Shown: positions 29,192-39,057 of the stretch, piece by piece | Layout of the letters: each line of letters opens with the position of its first letter | How positions within the stretch are numbered: the stretch's first letter is position 1 | Assembly (NCBI GenBank): GCA_013306675.1 | Contig: JABLUY010000224.1 | Location: 1 to 59,141 of the forward strand | Origin: Thraustochytrium sp. TN22 | Taxonomy: Eukaryota > Sar > Bigyra > Thraustochytrida > Thraustochytriidae | DNA length: 59,141 nt | Direction: 5' to 3' | Translations under genes and position numbers: made by a program | The notes under the pieces: generated by a model | What the model was told of the DNA's origin: nothing | Seen by the model: only the letters and a program-made list of their open reading frames with translations | Databases searched by the model: none

Positions 29192-30090
29192 TGCCGGGAG
29201 AATTGACCATGCATGCGAACACAATGGATGAACCATCCTCATGGCAGATGGAGCGAGCTAGCTAGCTCGCCTGCGATGAGCATGAGCAAGCCGTCGGACT
29301 CGTAGTCCTGTCCGCGCGCCTGCACACTCAAAATTTTCATGTACAAGACAAAATACCAATGAATGTGACCTTTTTTTCGATCCAACGGGCAACGAACAAC
29401 ACGCAAGAGCGAGCCGGCGAACTGGTGCTCAGATAACTTAGTAGCCGCTCGCCCGTCGACGACAAAGAAGCCGTGCACACGCGCGCAAGACAGCCATGCT
29501 CTCTCTCTCTCTCTCTCTCTTTGAGCCATCAGACAGAGTCTCATGCATGATGCAGCTAGCTCCCCGTGGCTGGTTCAGCCTGGTTGACGGCTGACGCCAG
29601 CACCTTTGCACCCTGGGACGTGCCCCCTGCCCTCTTGTACTAAGTTACTACTAGTAGTAAGCTGCGTTGGTTGCCATCACCAGGAGCGGAATGAGTCACA
29701 CACCAGCAAGGAGTAAGAGCTTGAGCCTCGAGGTGAGAGTCCGTGAGACCCGGCGCCGCGCACAGCGGATTCGGCAACGGACCAAGCGCGGAGCAACATC
29801 TCGAGAACCGTGCTACTACAACGCTGACGTCGGACGACGTCGCCCGGCGCCGCCCGACGTCTGGCGCAAACCGGGCTGATCCAGCCAAGTTCGCCGCACG
29901 AGTTCGGACATGAAATTCGGACATGAAGTTCGGACATGAAGTCAATGCGTGGTTTCGTTCGTTGCGTGTTTTCGTTTTCGTCGCATCTTGATCATTCGTC
30001 TTGACTCGGAGTGGTCGTCATATCACTTCACTTGTCTTTTAGGCTAGAATACAGCGCGCGCACGCCCTTCCTTGGTCTTCTTCTCCGTTT
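29192..30090. other. Spacer between convergent genes
   Basis: It contains a CTAG tract (29256-29268), a (CT)n run at about 29499-29521, and three tandem TTCGGACATGAAG-type 13-mers at about 29902-29942. No supported gene. Confidence 0.55.
29902..29942. repeat. Three tandem 13 bp repeats (TTCGGACATGAAG)
   Basis: The units TTCGGACATGAAA, TTCGGACATGAAG and TTCGGACATGAAG follow each other directly. Confidence 0.9.
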
Positions 30091-32052
30091 TCAAGCGACG
30101 AGCATCTTGCGGTCGCAGGCGGTGAGGACAATGCCAAAGGCCTGAACAGGAGAAATAGGCCACTGAAAGTCGAGCGTGTAAATAGCACATGCGTTCGTCT
30201 CGTCAGCGGCAATCACCTTGCCAAACTGCAGCACAGTCACATCCGGGATGCCTTCCAGCTCGAGCTGGAAGTTCTTGTTGGACGGGAGCTGCACGCGGCC
30301 GTGGAAGTCCAGCGAATACGCCTGGATGGAGTCCAGCCAGTACGGCTCCTTGTTCTGCCCGTAAATGAGCTGCGGATGTTCCTTGACGGCGTCCTTGCCT
30401 CGGCGCAGGACCGCGCCGATGCTGTCGCCGCGCCGCCGCGGGACCACGGCGTCCGTCACGAAGCGCTGCACATCGCCGCCGTCGTCGTCATCATCATCGT
30501 CGTCGTCGCCGCCGCCGCCGCCGTTGCCGCCTGCCATGACGCCGACCCCGCGATCGGCTGCCGCGGCTGACCGTGGTGAGGGCGCAGCACTCACGGAGAC
30601 GTCCCCTGATGGCGGCGCCGCCGGCAGCGCCACGCCCGGCGGCGACTTGGGCGCGGCGCCGCCCGGCGGCGGGACCAAGTCCGGGTTCGTGTCTTGCGAG
30701 CCGTCCCACGGCACGGCCCTGGCCAACGCCACGGTCAACTGGCGCGGGCCCGACGTGTTGCCGATGCGATTCTGCGTGTACGCCACGGCGGCCAACTGGC
30801 GTGTGCGCGGCGCGGCCCAGCGGTTCGAGGCGCGCCGCGGCGGACCAGCCACTGTGAACTCTGTGCCGCCCAAGTTCGCGCTCACGCTGCCCATGTAGTT
30901 GTGGCCCATCACCGCGAAATCCTTGCCTTGCGTGTCCATGGACAGGTCGATCACCGAGGTGCCCCAGCGCGAGAGGCGCTTGGAACCCACCAGCAGCAGC
31001 TTGTCGCCTGGCCGCGGGCTCTCCTCGTCCGGCAAGGCGCCCAAGGGGTAAGGCATCGTCGTGGCCGCCTGCACCCACATCTCGTACCGCACTGGCGACC
31101 CAAAGACGCCGTTGCGCACCTTGATATAGCACCGCAGCATGCCGGCGCCTTGCGGCAGCGGCGCCAGAGAGAACTGTCGCCGGTACCCAAAGAGCACAAG
31201 CGAGCTCAGCATCAGCAGGTCTGGCGGCTGGTAGTCCACCTCGCCCAGCTCAGACCGGCACAGCGGGCACGACCCGGAGCCCTTCCCCTGCTCCTTCCAC
31301 TCGTAGATGCACTTGGCATGCACCGGCGCCAGGTTGCACGACTTGACGCACGGGATCTTTACTGCCGGCCGCCGCTTCGTGAACTGGCCCATGCAGATGA
31401 GGCACGCCTCCTGCTCCAGGTCCTCCTCCTCGTCCGCCGCCTGTGTCGCCTCCTTGGGCTCCGCATCCAGCATCTTGGCCTCCGGCTCCGCCTCCGCCAT
31501 GCTCGCCTCTGGCATGCGCAGCGACTCCAGCACGCTCAGGTCCACGGCGTGCACACTGCTGTCGCGCCGGCTGCCCAGCCGCGGCCGCCCGCCTGTCGCC
31601 GCCACGGCGCCCTCGGCGCTCGCGCGGTCCGCAAACCGTCCGCTCGCCGTCCGGCTGCGCGACAGCATGCCCAGCGAGATGCTTGGTGCGCGCTCGCGCA
31701 GCGGCCTCCCGCCGCTCGTCTTTTGCACCGTGGCGAACCGCACCGTCTCAATGTAGTCCGTGTTGGCGCGCCTGCGCGAGGTTTCCGGTGCCTCTGACTG
31801 CGTGCGCGGCCGCATCCCGGTCGTCAGCGGCGTCGTCAGCCCGCGAGGCCGCTGCGTTGCCACGGGCGGCACCGGCGCCGCCGCCGCTCTTGCGGTCGGC
31901 GCTGGCGCCACCGTATCCGTGGCCCCACGCAGCGCCGCGCCGGACGCTCCACCATGGACAGCGCCCGGCTCGGGCTCCTCGGCCGCCTCACTCAGCGAGC
32001 CACGCCTCACCATGAGCGTGCCGTCCTGCTGCGCCTCCATGGCGCCGTTCAT
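30091..32052 (-). CDS. RING-CH / Tubby fusion protein, likely E3 ubiquitin ligase
   Basis: The protein has 653 residues from ATG 32052; the frame goes further upstream only to a TTG. Residues 217-265 form a C4HC3 RING-CH finger: CLIC, then C-x3-C, H-x2-C and CPLC, with ligands C217, C220, C235, C239, H245, C248, C262 and C265. Such fingers recruit E2 enzymes. The rest is a Tubby domain. GTSVIDLSMD, GSVSANLGGTEFTV (about 390) and LAAVAYTQNRIGN lead to GPRQLTVAL, and the C-terminal barrel core has DFHGRVQLPSNKNFQLE, VLQFGKV and PISPVQAFGIVLTACDRKM. A disordered insert with a poly-Asp run (about 475-550) interrupts it. Tubby domains bind phosphoinositides. Plant Tubby proteins carry an F-box; here a RING-CH takes that place. 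Target and location are inferred: a membrane-recruited ligase. Confidence 0.88.
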   Translation of the reverse strand: MNGAMEAQQDGTLMVRRGSLSEAAEEPEPGAVHGGASGAALRGATDTVAPAPTARAAAAPVPPVATQRPRGLTTPLTTGMRPRTQSEAPETSRRRANTDYIETVRFATVQKTSGGRPLRERAPSISLGMLSRSRTASGRFADRASAEGAVAATGGRPRLGSRRDSSVHAVDLSVLESLRMPEASMAEAEPEAKMLDAEPKEATQAADEEEDLEQEACLICMGQFTKRRPAVKIPCVKSCNLAPVHAKCIYEWKEQGKGSGSCPLCRSELGEVDYQPPDLLMLSSLVLFGYRRQFSLAPLPQGAGMLRCYIKVRNGVFGSPVRYEMWVQAATTMPYPLGALPDEESPRPGDKLLLVGSKRLSRWGTSVIDLSMDTQGKDFAVMGHNYMGSVSANLGGTEFTVAGPPRRASNRWAAPRTRQLAAVAYTQNRIGNTSGPRQLTVALARAVPWDGSQDTNPDLVPPPGGAAPKSPPGVALPAAPPSGDVSVSAAPSPRSAAAADRGVGVMAGGNGGGGGDDDDDDDDDGGDVQRFVTDAVVPRRRGDSIGAVLRRGKDAVKEHPQLIYGQNKEPYWLDSIQAYSLDFHGRVQLPSNKNFQLELEGIPDVTVLQFGKVIAADETNACAIYTLDFQWPISPVQAFGIVLTACDRKMLVA

Positions 32053-32696
32053 CTCCCGCAAATCCAGGTCCACGCCCAGGTCCAGCTTCAGCTGCAGCTC
32101 CGCGTGCAGGGGGGGGGGGGTGCACCTCCTCCCCCTCCTCGACCGTGCTCGCAAGCCTCGCGGCGCTGCTGGAGCCCGCGTGCGGAGCCTTCGCCGGGCG
32201 CGCGGCGCCTCGCGTCCGTCCGCTGCGTCTCTGCCGCGCGTCCCGTCGCGTCGCGGGCGTCGGGCCGCCTCGCGTCGCGCGCCTGCACAGGCTCGCGAGA
32301 TGGACTCGGTCCCGATCCCGGCCTGCCTCCGCCGCTCTCGCTCCCTCGCAGCGGCCCCTCTCGCGCCGCGGGCCGGGCCGGGCGGGCGCGAGCGCAGTCG
32401 CGCCGCGCGCGGGCGAGGCTCGGCTCCGCGCGGGCTCGCTTGCGCGTCTGCGCGCCTGCGCCGCGCGCCTCGCCCGCCTCGCCGCGCCTTTCGCTGCCGC
32501 GACTTCGAGGCCGCGGTTCAGGGCGGGGAACGCCGGGCGCCGCGCGCGAAAAATTCGTTTTGGCCAATGGCGAAGGCGGCGAAGGACGCCGAGCCTGGCC
32601 GCCCACTGCCAGTGCTGATGCAGTGCAGGCAAGCTCCGGGCTGGCCGTGCTCCCGGCGCCACCGCGCGGCGCGGAGCCCGGGCCGGCTTCCCGCGC

Positions 32697-33019
32697 GGCT
32701 CTCGAAGTTTCTGCGCTTCAAGTTCGAGCGCTCTCTCTCTGAGGGAATTTTTGGCTGGCTTGCTCGCGGCGCTAAAGGATCTGGCAGTCAAGGTCTGCGT
32801 GCGAGCCGCAGAGCCAGCGGCGCGGAGGGGTGAGCTGGCCAGGACTGCGCGGACGTGGCGGGCTCTCGAAGTTTCTGCTCGTCAAGTTCGAGCGCTCTCT
32901 CTCTGAGGGAATTTTTGGCTGGCTCGCGGCGCTAAAGGATCTGGCAGTCAAGGTCTGCGTGCGAGCCGCAGAGCCAGCGGCGCGGAGGGGTGAGCTGGCC
33001 AGGACTGCGCGGACGTGGC
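32697..33019. repeat. Direct tandem duplication of about 160 bp
   Basis: Copy one is 32697-32860 and copy two is 32861-33019. Both run from GGCTCTCGAAGTTTCTGC through GAGGGAATTTTTGGCTGGCT to GACTGCGCGGACGTGG. They differ mainly by a 4-5 base deletion and a few substitutions, so the duplication is recent. Confidence 0.92.
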
Positions 33020-33068
33020 AGGCACAGTGCAAGGCGGGGGCTCGCGCGTGCAGCGGCCAATAAGCGTC

Positions 33069-33146
33069 GGATGACACAGGTGGGTGAAGATGATCGTGCT
33101 TGGCGACTTGGATGACACAGGTGAAGATGATCGTGCTTGGCGACTG
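33069..33146. repeat. Direct tandem duplication of about 40 bp
   Basis: GGATGACACAGGTGAAGATG-type units at 33069-33109 and 33110-33146 both continue as ATCGTGCTTGGCGACT. They lie just downstream of the EF-hand gene's stop. Confidence 0.85.
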
Positions 33147-33153
33147 GGAGCGG

Positions 33154-36100
33154 CTAGGAATAGAGCTTGGAGCGAGAGGCGCTACGCGGCGAAGAAGAGA
33201 TGGGCGTGCGCATCTTGCGAGGTGAGCCGGAGCGGGGCGACCTGGAGCGAGCCGATGACTTGGACCGGGGCGAGCGAGAATGGGAGCGGGAGCGGGAACG
33301 GGAACGGGAACGGGAGCGGGAGCGCGCGCGCTCTCGCTCGGCATTGTCGTCGTCGAGGTCGTCATCGAGGTCGTGCCGGAAGCGCCACTGCGGCGCGCGG
33401 GGCGGGGCGCCACCATTCTTGACGACGGCAGGGCCAGGCCGAGCGACCGGGGCAATGTCGAGCTTGGGAATGGCCACGCCCACGTTGCGGTACGCCTGAT
33501 CAAAGATAGGCTTGATGTGCGGCCAGGCGCCGCCCGCCGTGGCCTGCGGCGTCGGGCAAGGGCTGTCGCACATCTCGCAGGTGAGCTGATTGGCGCGCGA
33601 CTGCTTGTAGAAGCACACAGGGCAGTCCCAGCGGTCGTGCGGCGCGACCACGGGCGCCAGCGGCGAGCGCGGCCGCGTCACGTGGACGTGCGAGCTTGGA
33701 GGCGCACCGGCGCCGCCCGCGATGGACACTTGCAGCTGCTCAAACTTGCGCTTCTGCTCAAGCGTGGCCTGGGTTTCGAGCCACGCGCGCACGGACCGCG
33801 GGTTCCACACGCGGTCCCTGGCGCCGCTCGCCAGGGCAGCCGCCGCAGACTGGCCCGCGGACGAGGAGGACATCATTCCGTGGTAGCGCGCCCCGGCTCG
33901 TGCCAGCGTGGACAGGCAAAAGTCGCGGTACTTGACACTAGAGGCGGCGTTGCCCGCCGCCTCGTACAAGTCAGCGACCGCGGCGATCTCCGCCTCGGAC
34001 AGCGGCATGCGCAGGTCGCGGCAGCCGCGGTAAAAGGCATGGCGCGGTAGCACGCCGACGGGGCGCCGGCGGCCCTCGAGCAGCTCGAAGGCTCGCACCG
34101 GGTCGACGCGCTCGCGCTGCAGGTTGTCCAGGTGGCGGCCGGCGCGCACGAGGAGGTCCTCGATCTCGGCGCCGTCGTAGGCGATGAAACGGCAGAACTC
34201 AAAGTAGTCCACGGCGCCGTTACCGTTGGTGTCGAAGCGCTGCAAAAGCAGCTCGAGCTCCTCCTCGGTGAGCGTCAGGCCGAGGCGATCGCAGGCCTTT
34301 TGGAAGGCGCGCCGCGACACCTTGCCGGAGCCCCCCTCGTCGAAGAGACGAAAGGCCTGCTTGAGGTCGCTGCCGGCGAGCGCGCGCACCTTCTCGCGCA
34401 CCTTGGTCTCCAGCGCGAGCATCTCGATCTCCGACGGCGCGCAGAACTCGCAAAAGCTCGCGTAGTCCACGCGGCCTGCACGGCCCTGGTCGAAGCGGTC
34501 CATGAGGCGGCGCACCTCGCGGTTGCTCAGGCGCTGGCCCGGCGGCAGCAGCTGCTCCAGGCATTGGCGAAAGGCGCGCCGGCTCAGCTGTCCCTCTCCG
34601 CTCGCGTCGGCCTGCTCGAAGGCCTCGCGCACGCGAGCCCCGGCGCGCGCCTGCGCGCGCACCTCTTCGCGCACGCGCACCAGGAGCTCATCCACGTCCA
34701 CCTCCTTGAGCTCGAGCAGGTCGCCCACCTCGGCCACGTCGACGCGGCCGCGACCGTCCGCGTCCAGGCGTTGCACGAGCGCCTGCAGCTCGCGCGGCGA
34801 GAGCTCCAGGCCGCCCAGGAGCCGCGGGAGCGCGCGTGCCAGCTCCGAGACCGAGACCTGGCCGTCGCCCGCGTGGTCCAGGCGGGCCAGCTCCTCGTCC
34901 AGGTCCGGCCCGTCTGCGGCGCCCTCGGCGCGGACCGCGTTGCGGATTTTGGCCTGGACCTCCTCGAAGCTGACAGGCACGCTCCCGAGCGCCACCTCGC
35001 GCAGCGGGTCGTCGTTCTCGCCCGGGCTTGCCGGCGACGCCGCGTCCGCCACAACGCGCGCGAAGAAGTGTTCGTAGTGCACGCGCTGGCCGTGGTCGCG
35101 CAGCGCCGCCACGCGGTGCGCCACTGCGCGCAGCTTCGCCACCGGCAGCTTGCATCCCGCGGCGCGCAGCACGCGGGCCATGTCGCGCAGCCGCAGCGTC
35201 CCGGAGCCGTCCTGGTCCAGCATGCGTACGGCGGACTCCCACTGGAAGCCGTCCTTGCGCGCAGCCTTGCTCAGACACTGCGCCACGTAGTCTTGCGCCA
35301 GCGCCGCGGCCTCTTGCTCGCCCTCGGAGCCGTCCGCGTCGGAACCGTCCGAGCCCAGGCGGCCGCGTCGTGGTGACCGCGACGGCGAGGACCGCCGCCG
35401 CGGCGACCTTGCCGTGGTCTTGAAGACGAAGGCGCACAGCTCCCGCGCTGTGCGCACGTCCAGGTCCACCCACGCCTGTCGGGACACATTGCCACGGGCG
35501 CCCATGTCCTGCAGCATCTCGTTGACGCTGGCGCGCCCCACGCCGCCGTCCTCCTCGCTGTAGCGCCGCAAGGCGCGCATGAGCTTTTCGCGCGTGGGAA
35601 AGGCTTTGCGGAGCGTCTTGCGTGCGCTCTGTGCCTCCTCGCTCTCGGACTCGTCCTCCTCGCCGCTGCTGTCGTCATCCTCGTCGTGGTCCTCGTCCTC
35701 CTGCTTGTCGTGACGATGACGAAGACGATGATGACGGCGCGCGGGGCGCCGCTGCGGGCTCGGGCTGCGGCTCGGGCTGCTGCGGCGCGAGCCGCGCGTC
35801 TGGTCGGCCCAGGCGAGCAGTCGCTCGTAGTCGACGGCGTCGTCGGCGTCGTGGTCGTCGGCCGCGAAGGCGCGCGCCAGGGCGCGCGCGTCCCGCGACG
35901 GGACGCGCAGGCCGTCGTGCAGCGCCCGCACGAAGGCGGCCGTGCGCACGACGCCCGAGCCGCGCGCGTCGAGGCGATGCAGCGCGGCTTCGAGCGCACG
36001 AGAGGACGGCAGGCGCACGTCGCGCAGGTGGGCAAGCGCCGTGGGCGAGCCCGGCCCGCGGCGCGTCCCAGGGCGCGCCAGGAAGCGCGAAAAGGGCCTG

Positions 36101-39057
36101 CGGCCGACGCGGCCCGCTCCCGCCAGGTCGATGCGGCGGAACACCTGCTGGAACTGCGCCGCGGACAGCTGGACCTCCTGCGGCACGAGGCCGAGGCGCT
36201 GCAGACCGCGCTGCAGGCCGTCGAGCCCGAAGGACGCGTGGCGGTCATCGGCATCGTCTTCGTTGGCGAGGAACTTGTCAAAGAGCTGGTCGGCCGAGTG
36301 CGTCCCGTCTGCGAGCAGCTTGCGCAGCGCCGCGAAGACGTAGAGCACGCGGGCGTCGTCGAGCGTGCGCTCGTCCTCGTCGAGCAGGGCGTCGCGCGCC
36401 GCCCTGCGCGCGCGGTCGGCGCTCTGGATGAAGTGCATGAACTCGTCCAAGGCCACGAAGCCGTCGCCGTCCTGGTCGAAGCGCTGCACGATCTGGTCGA
36501 CCTCCTTGGCGCTGAGCTGGATGCGCTGGCCATCCAGCTCGAGCGACTTGAGTCCTGCCGCGAAGTCGGCGCGCGAGAGGCGGCCGCTGCCGTCGGCATC
36601 CAGCTTGCGAAAGAGCTCGTGCGTGTCCGTCTTGAGCGCTGCGTCCACGATGCGGTTCAGGACGGCCTCCACGTAGGTGGAGGAGCGGCAAAAGTCCGCG
36701 AGCTTGGCGCGCGAGGCGCCCGTGCGCAGCAGGAGCATGGCGATCTCGCGGTCCGACAGCTTGAGCTTGAGCTCCTTCGTCAAGAGCTCGCGCACGCGCT
36801 CACGCGAGAGGCGGTCCACCTTGGCGCCGCCCAGCAGGCCGTCGCACGCGAGGGCGACATCGAGATCGGGTCCGGCCAGGCTTCGCGCGTAGGCGCGCAG
36901 CTTGCGCGCGGCAACCTCGACATGGACGAAGGCGCGCGCAGCATCCCCGGTGGCGTGCTGGGTGCCCGCAGCGCCTCCCGCGGCGTCACCCTCCTCGGCG
37001 GCGCGCGTGGCGCTGCGCAGCACGGCGTCGGCGAACTCCTTGGCGTCCACGAGGCCGTCGCCGTTGCGATCAAAGCAGCCCATGACGGTCTTGAACTCCT
37101 CCGGCGAGAGGCGCACGCCGATGCCCTTGAGCGCGCGGCCGAGCTCCTTGGCAGACTTTGCGGCGGATACGTCTGCGGTTGACGCTGGCGTCGACGCCGC
37201 GGCGGCCGCAGCCTTCTTGTTGGCGCCGTTGGCGAACCAGCGCCGCAGGGCGGTGCGCGAGCTGACGTCGCGCTTGCGCAGCGCGTCCGCGACACGGCGC
37301 AGGATGCGCGCCAGGTCGGCCGGGTTGAAGGCGAGGAACTCCATGAACTCGTCGCGATCGATGCGGCCGTCGCCGTTCACGTCGAGCAGGTCGAGCAGGC
37401 GCGCCCAGGCGTTCTTGTCGAGGTCAAGCCCGACGTCCTGCGCCACGAGCGCGCGCAGCTTGGATCGCGTGAGCCATCCGCGGTCGCGCTTGTCGTAGCG
37501 GTCCCACAGCTTGTCAACGTCGACATCTTTGCGCAGCGCGCGCAGCTTGCCGCGCACTAGGCGCGAGAGCTGCGCGTACGGCCCGTCCTCGACGGCCAGG
37601 CGCTCCTTGAAGAACCACAGAAATACCTGCGAGCCGCGGTTGCCAGCGTTGAGGTCGCCCTCGATGCGCTTGTAGCCGCGAAAGGGCGGCGTCCACAGCT
37701 TGCTGGCCAGGTCGCGCTGGCGGCCGGCCGTGACGGCGATGTCGACGATGGGGTGGTCGTCCTCGGCGTTGCGGCGGATCCACAGGTACTGCTTGCGCGT
37801 GAACCAGGCGCCCTGATTTGTGCTGTAGGGCTCCACGCACTGGTAGCCGAGCGCCAGCAGCGCGGCGTCGCGGCTCGTCCGCGAGAGCGCCACGTCTGTG
37901 ACGCGCGCGCGACGGAAGGCGTCGGCGTCCGCAAAGACCGTCGCGCCCGCGCGCCGCACGTACAGGTGCAGCCGGTACCCGCGGCCGCCCTCGTTCAGGT
38001 TCGACGTCAGCCGGGTGTAGCCCTGGGCGAGGAGCGCCTCCTCCTTGTCGCGCAGCTTGCGCGAGTGGCCCTGGATGGCGAGCTGAACGTCCACGACAAC
38101 GCTGTCGTCCGCCTTGGCCTCGGAAACCTCGTCCTCTTGCGCAGCGCGTTTCTTCTTGTTGCCCATGCGCTCCTCCGGGCCGGCCTCGTCCAGAAAGAGC
38201 TGGAAGTCCGACACATCGGCGAAGCCTTTGCCCTGGCGATCCAGGTGGCCCAGCAAGCCTTCGCACTCGCCTGCCGTGAGGACGGGGGCGCCCGCCTTTT
38301 GCACGAGCTTGGCGAACTCTGTTGGCCCCACGGCGCCGCGCCTGTAGTCACGCACACTGCCGAAGAAGGAAGACAGGGAGTCATTGTGCTCCTTGCGGAC
38401 GATCTCGCGCAACGCAATGCGCAGTGCGCTGGCTGCCGCTGCGATGGCCGCGCGGTCAAGCGATACGAAGCTGACGAACTCGTCGTACGAGACGCCCTGC
38501 GCGGGCGCGCTGCTAAAGCGCTTGAGCAGCGCGCCGGCCTCGTCCGCGGACACGGCGCGGCCGCCGAGGACGGCGGCCACAAGCTGGCGGAACTCTTCGG
38601 TGCCGATGAATCCGTCGCGGTCCTTGTCGACGCTCTCAAAGCGCACCTTGATGAGTCGCATGATCTCGTCGCCGTCGCGCGCCTGCTCGCGCAGCGTCTT
38701 GCAAACGTCGGCGGCCAGGCGCTCGCCCGGCGCGGCGCGCTGGCCGCCGGGGCTCCGCCCCCCGGAGCTGCTCAGGCTGGAGCCCGTGTCGCTGCTTTGG
38801 GAGCTCTTGCTTGAGGCCAGGCTGCTCTCGCTCTCGCTCTCGCTCTCGCTCTCGCTCTCGCCTTTGCGCTTGACCTCGCGCCGCAGCTCGCGCTGCATCT
38901 GGCGCTCGTCCTCGTCGTCATCATCATCATCGTCCTCGCGGCCGACCTCGAGGTCCTCCTCCTCCTCCTCTTCGGCTTCCTCCTCCTCCTCGTCGCTCGT
39001 CAGCGACAGCGGGCCCGCGCTGTACGCGGCGTCCGAGCCGACCCTGAGCCGCCGCAT
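33154..39057 (-). CDS. Giant EF-hand array protein with MABP-like module and RanBP2-type zinc finger
   Basis: This intron-free gene encodes 1967 residues. The N-terminal 100 residues are acidic and Ser-rich. EF-hands begin near 150 (DKDRDGFIGTEE). Residues about 317-486 hold three repeats with GYTRLTSNLNEGGRGYRLHL, GYQCVEPYSTNQG and GYKRIEGDLNAGNRG, which match the beta-prism MABP fold that binds membranes in ESCRT-linked proteins. A long array of calcium loops follows, canonical in places (DVNGDGRIDRDE, DRNGDGLVDAKE, DADGSGRLSRAD, DQDGDGFVALDE, DTNGNGAVDYFE) and degenerate in others; I count at least a dozen. A RanBP2-like finger (WDCPVC...CEMC) lies at about 1805-1832. The tail (about 1890-1967) is Ser-Arg-rich. 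It is likely a calcium-responsive scaffold; the partners are unknown. Confidence 0.88.
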   Translation of the reverse strand: MRRLRVGSDAAYSAGPLSLTSDEEEEEAEEEEEEDLEVGREDDDDDDDEDERQMQRELRREVKRKGESESESESESESSLASSKSSQSSDTGSSLSSSGGRSPGGQRAAPGERLAADVCKTLREQARDGDEIMRLIKVRFESVDKDRDGFIGTEEFRQLVAAVLGGRAVSADEAGALLKRFSSAPAQGVSYDEFVSFVSLDRAAIAAAASALRIALREIVRKEHNDSLSSFFGSVRDYRRGAVGPTEFAKLVQKAGAPVLTAGECEGLLGHLDRQGKGFADVSDFQLFLDEAGPEERMGNKKKRAAQEDEVSEAKADDSVVVDVQLAIQGHSRKLRDKEEALLAQGYTRLTSNLNEGGRGYRLHLYVRRAGATVFADADAFRRARVTDVALSRTSRDAALLALGYQCVEPYSTNQGAWFTRKQYLWIRRNAEDDHPIVDIAVTAGRQRDLASKLWTPPFRGYKRIEGDLNAGNRGSQVFLWFFKERLAVEDGPYAQLSRLVRGKLRALRKDVDVDKLWDRYDKRDRGWLTRSKLRALVAQDVGLDLDKNAWARLLDLLDVNGDGRIDRDEFMEFLAFNPADLARILRRVADALRKRDVSSRTALRRWFANGANKKAAAAAASTPASTADVSAAKSAKELGRALKGIGVRLSPEEFKTVMGCFDRNGDGLVDAKEFADAVLRSATRAAEEGDAAGGAAGTQHATGDAARAFVHVEVAARKLRAYARSLAGPDLDVALACDGLLGGAKVDRLSRERVRELLTKELKLKLSDREIAMLLLRTGASRAKLADFCRSSTYVEAVLNRIVDAALKTDTHELFRKLDADGSGRLSRADFAAGLKSLELDGQRIQLSAKEVDQIVQRFDQDGDGFVALDEFMHFIQSADRARRAARDALLDEDERTLDDARVLYVFAALRKLLADGTHSADQLFDKFLANEDDADDRHASFGLDGLQRGLQRLGLVPQEVQLSAAQFQQVFRRIDLAGAGRVGRRPFSRFLARPGTRRGPGSPTALAHLRDVRLPSSRALEAALHRLDARGSGVVRTAAFVRALHDGLRVPSRDARALARAFAADDHDADDAVDYERLLAWADQTRGSRRSSPSRSPSPQRRPARRHHRLRHRHDKQEDEDHDEDDDSSGEEDESESEEAQSARKTLRKAFPTREKLMRALRRYSEEDGGVGRASVNEMLQDMGARGNVSRQAWVDLDVRTARELCAFVFKTTARSPRRRSSPSRSPRRGRLGSDGSDADGSEGEQEAAALAQDYVAQCLSKAARKDGFQWESAVRMLDQDGSGTLRLRDMARVLRAAGCKLPVAKLRAVAHRVAALRDHGQRVHYEHFFARVVADAASPASPGENDDPLREVALGSVPVSFEEVQAKIRNAVRAEGAADGPDLDEELARLDHAGDGQVSVSELARALPRLLGGLELSPRELQALVQRLDADGRGRVDVAEVGDLLELKEVDVDELLVRVREEVRAQARAGARVREAFEQADASGEGQLSRRAFRQCLEQLLPPGQRLSNREVRRLMDRFDQGRAGRVDYASFCEFCAPSEIEMLALETKVREKVRALAGSDLKQAFRLFDEGGSGKVSRRAFQKACDRLGLTLTEEELELLLQRFDTNGNGAVDYFEFCRFIAYDGAEIEDLLVRAGRHLDNLQRERVDPVRAFELLEGRRRPVGVLPRHAFYRGCRDLRMPLSEAEIAAVADLYEAAGNAASSVKYRDFCLSTLARAGARYHGMMSSSSAGQSAAAALASGARDRVWNPRSVRAWLETQATLEQKRKFEQLQVSIAGGAGAPPSSHVHVTRPRSPLAPVVAPHDRWDCPVCFYKQSRANQLTCEMCDSPCPTPQATAGGAWPHIKPIFDQAYRNVGVAIPKLDIAPVARPGPAVVKNGGAPPRAPQWRFRHDLDDDLDDDNAERERARSRSRSRSRSRSRSHSRSPRSKSSARSRSPRSGSPRKMRTPISSSPRSASRSKLYS

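Larger units (their letters stand above)
32053..33153. other. Spacer between two same-strand genes, with tandem duplications
   Basis: It should carry the promoter of the RING/Tubby gene (read leftward) and the 3' end of the EF-hand gene. A G-tract of 12 lies at about 32109-32120. A 160 bp direct duplication and a 40 bp direct duplication are listed separately. Confidence 0.6.

Noticed and set aside
32053-32154. Upstream extension of the RING/Tubby frame
   Set aside because: The extension begins with a TTG and crosses a G12 tract; ATG 32052 is the first true start. An upstream exon cannot be excluded.
35686-37182. 498-codon frame opposite the EF-hand gene
   Set aside because: Antisense shadow of the EF-hand coding sequence, whose own domains are clear.
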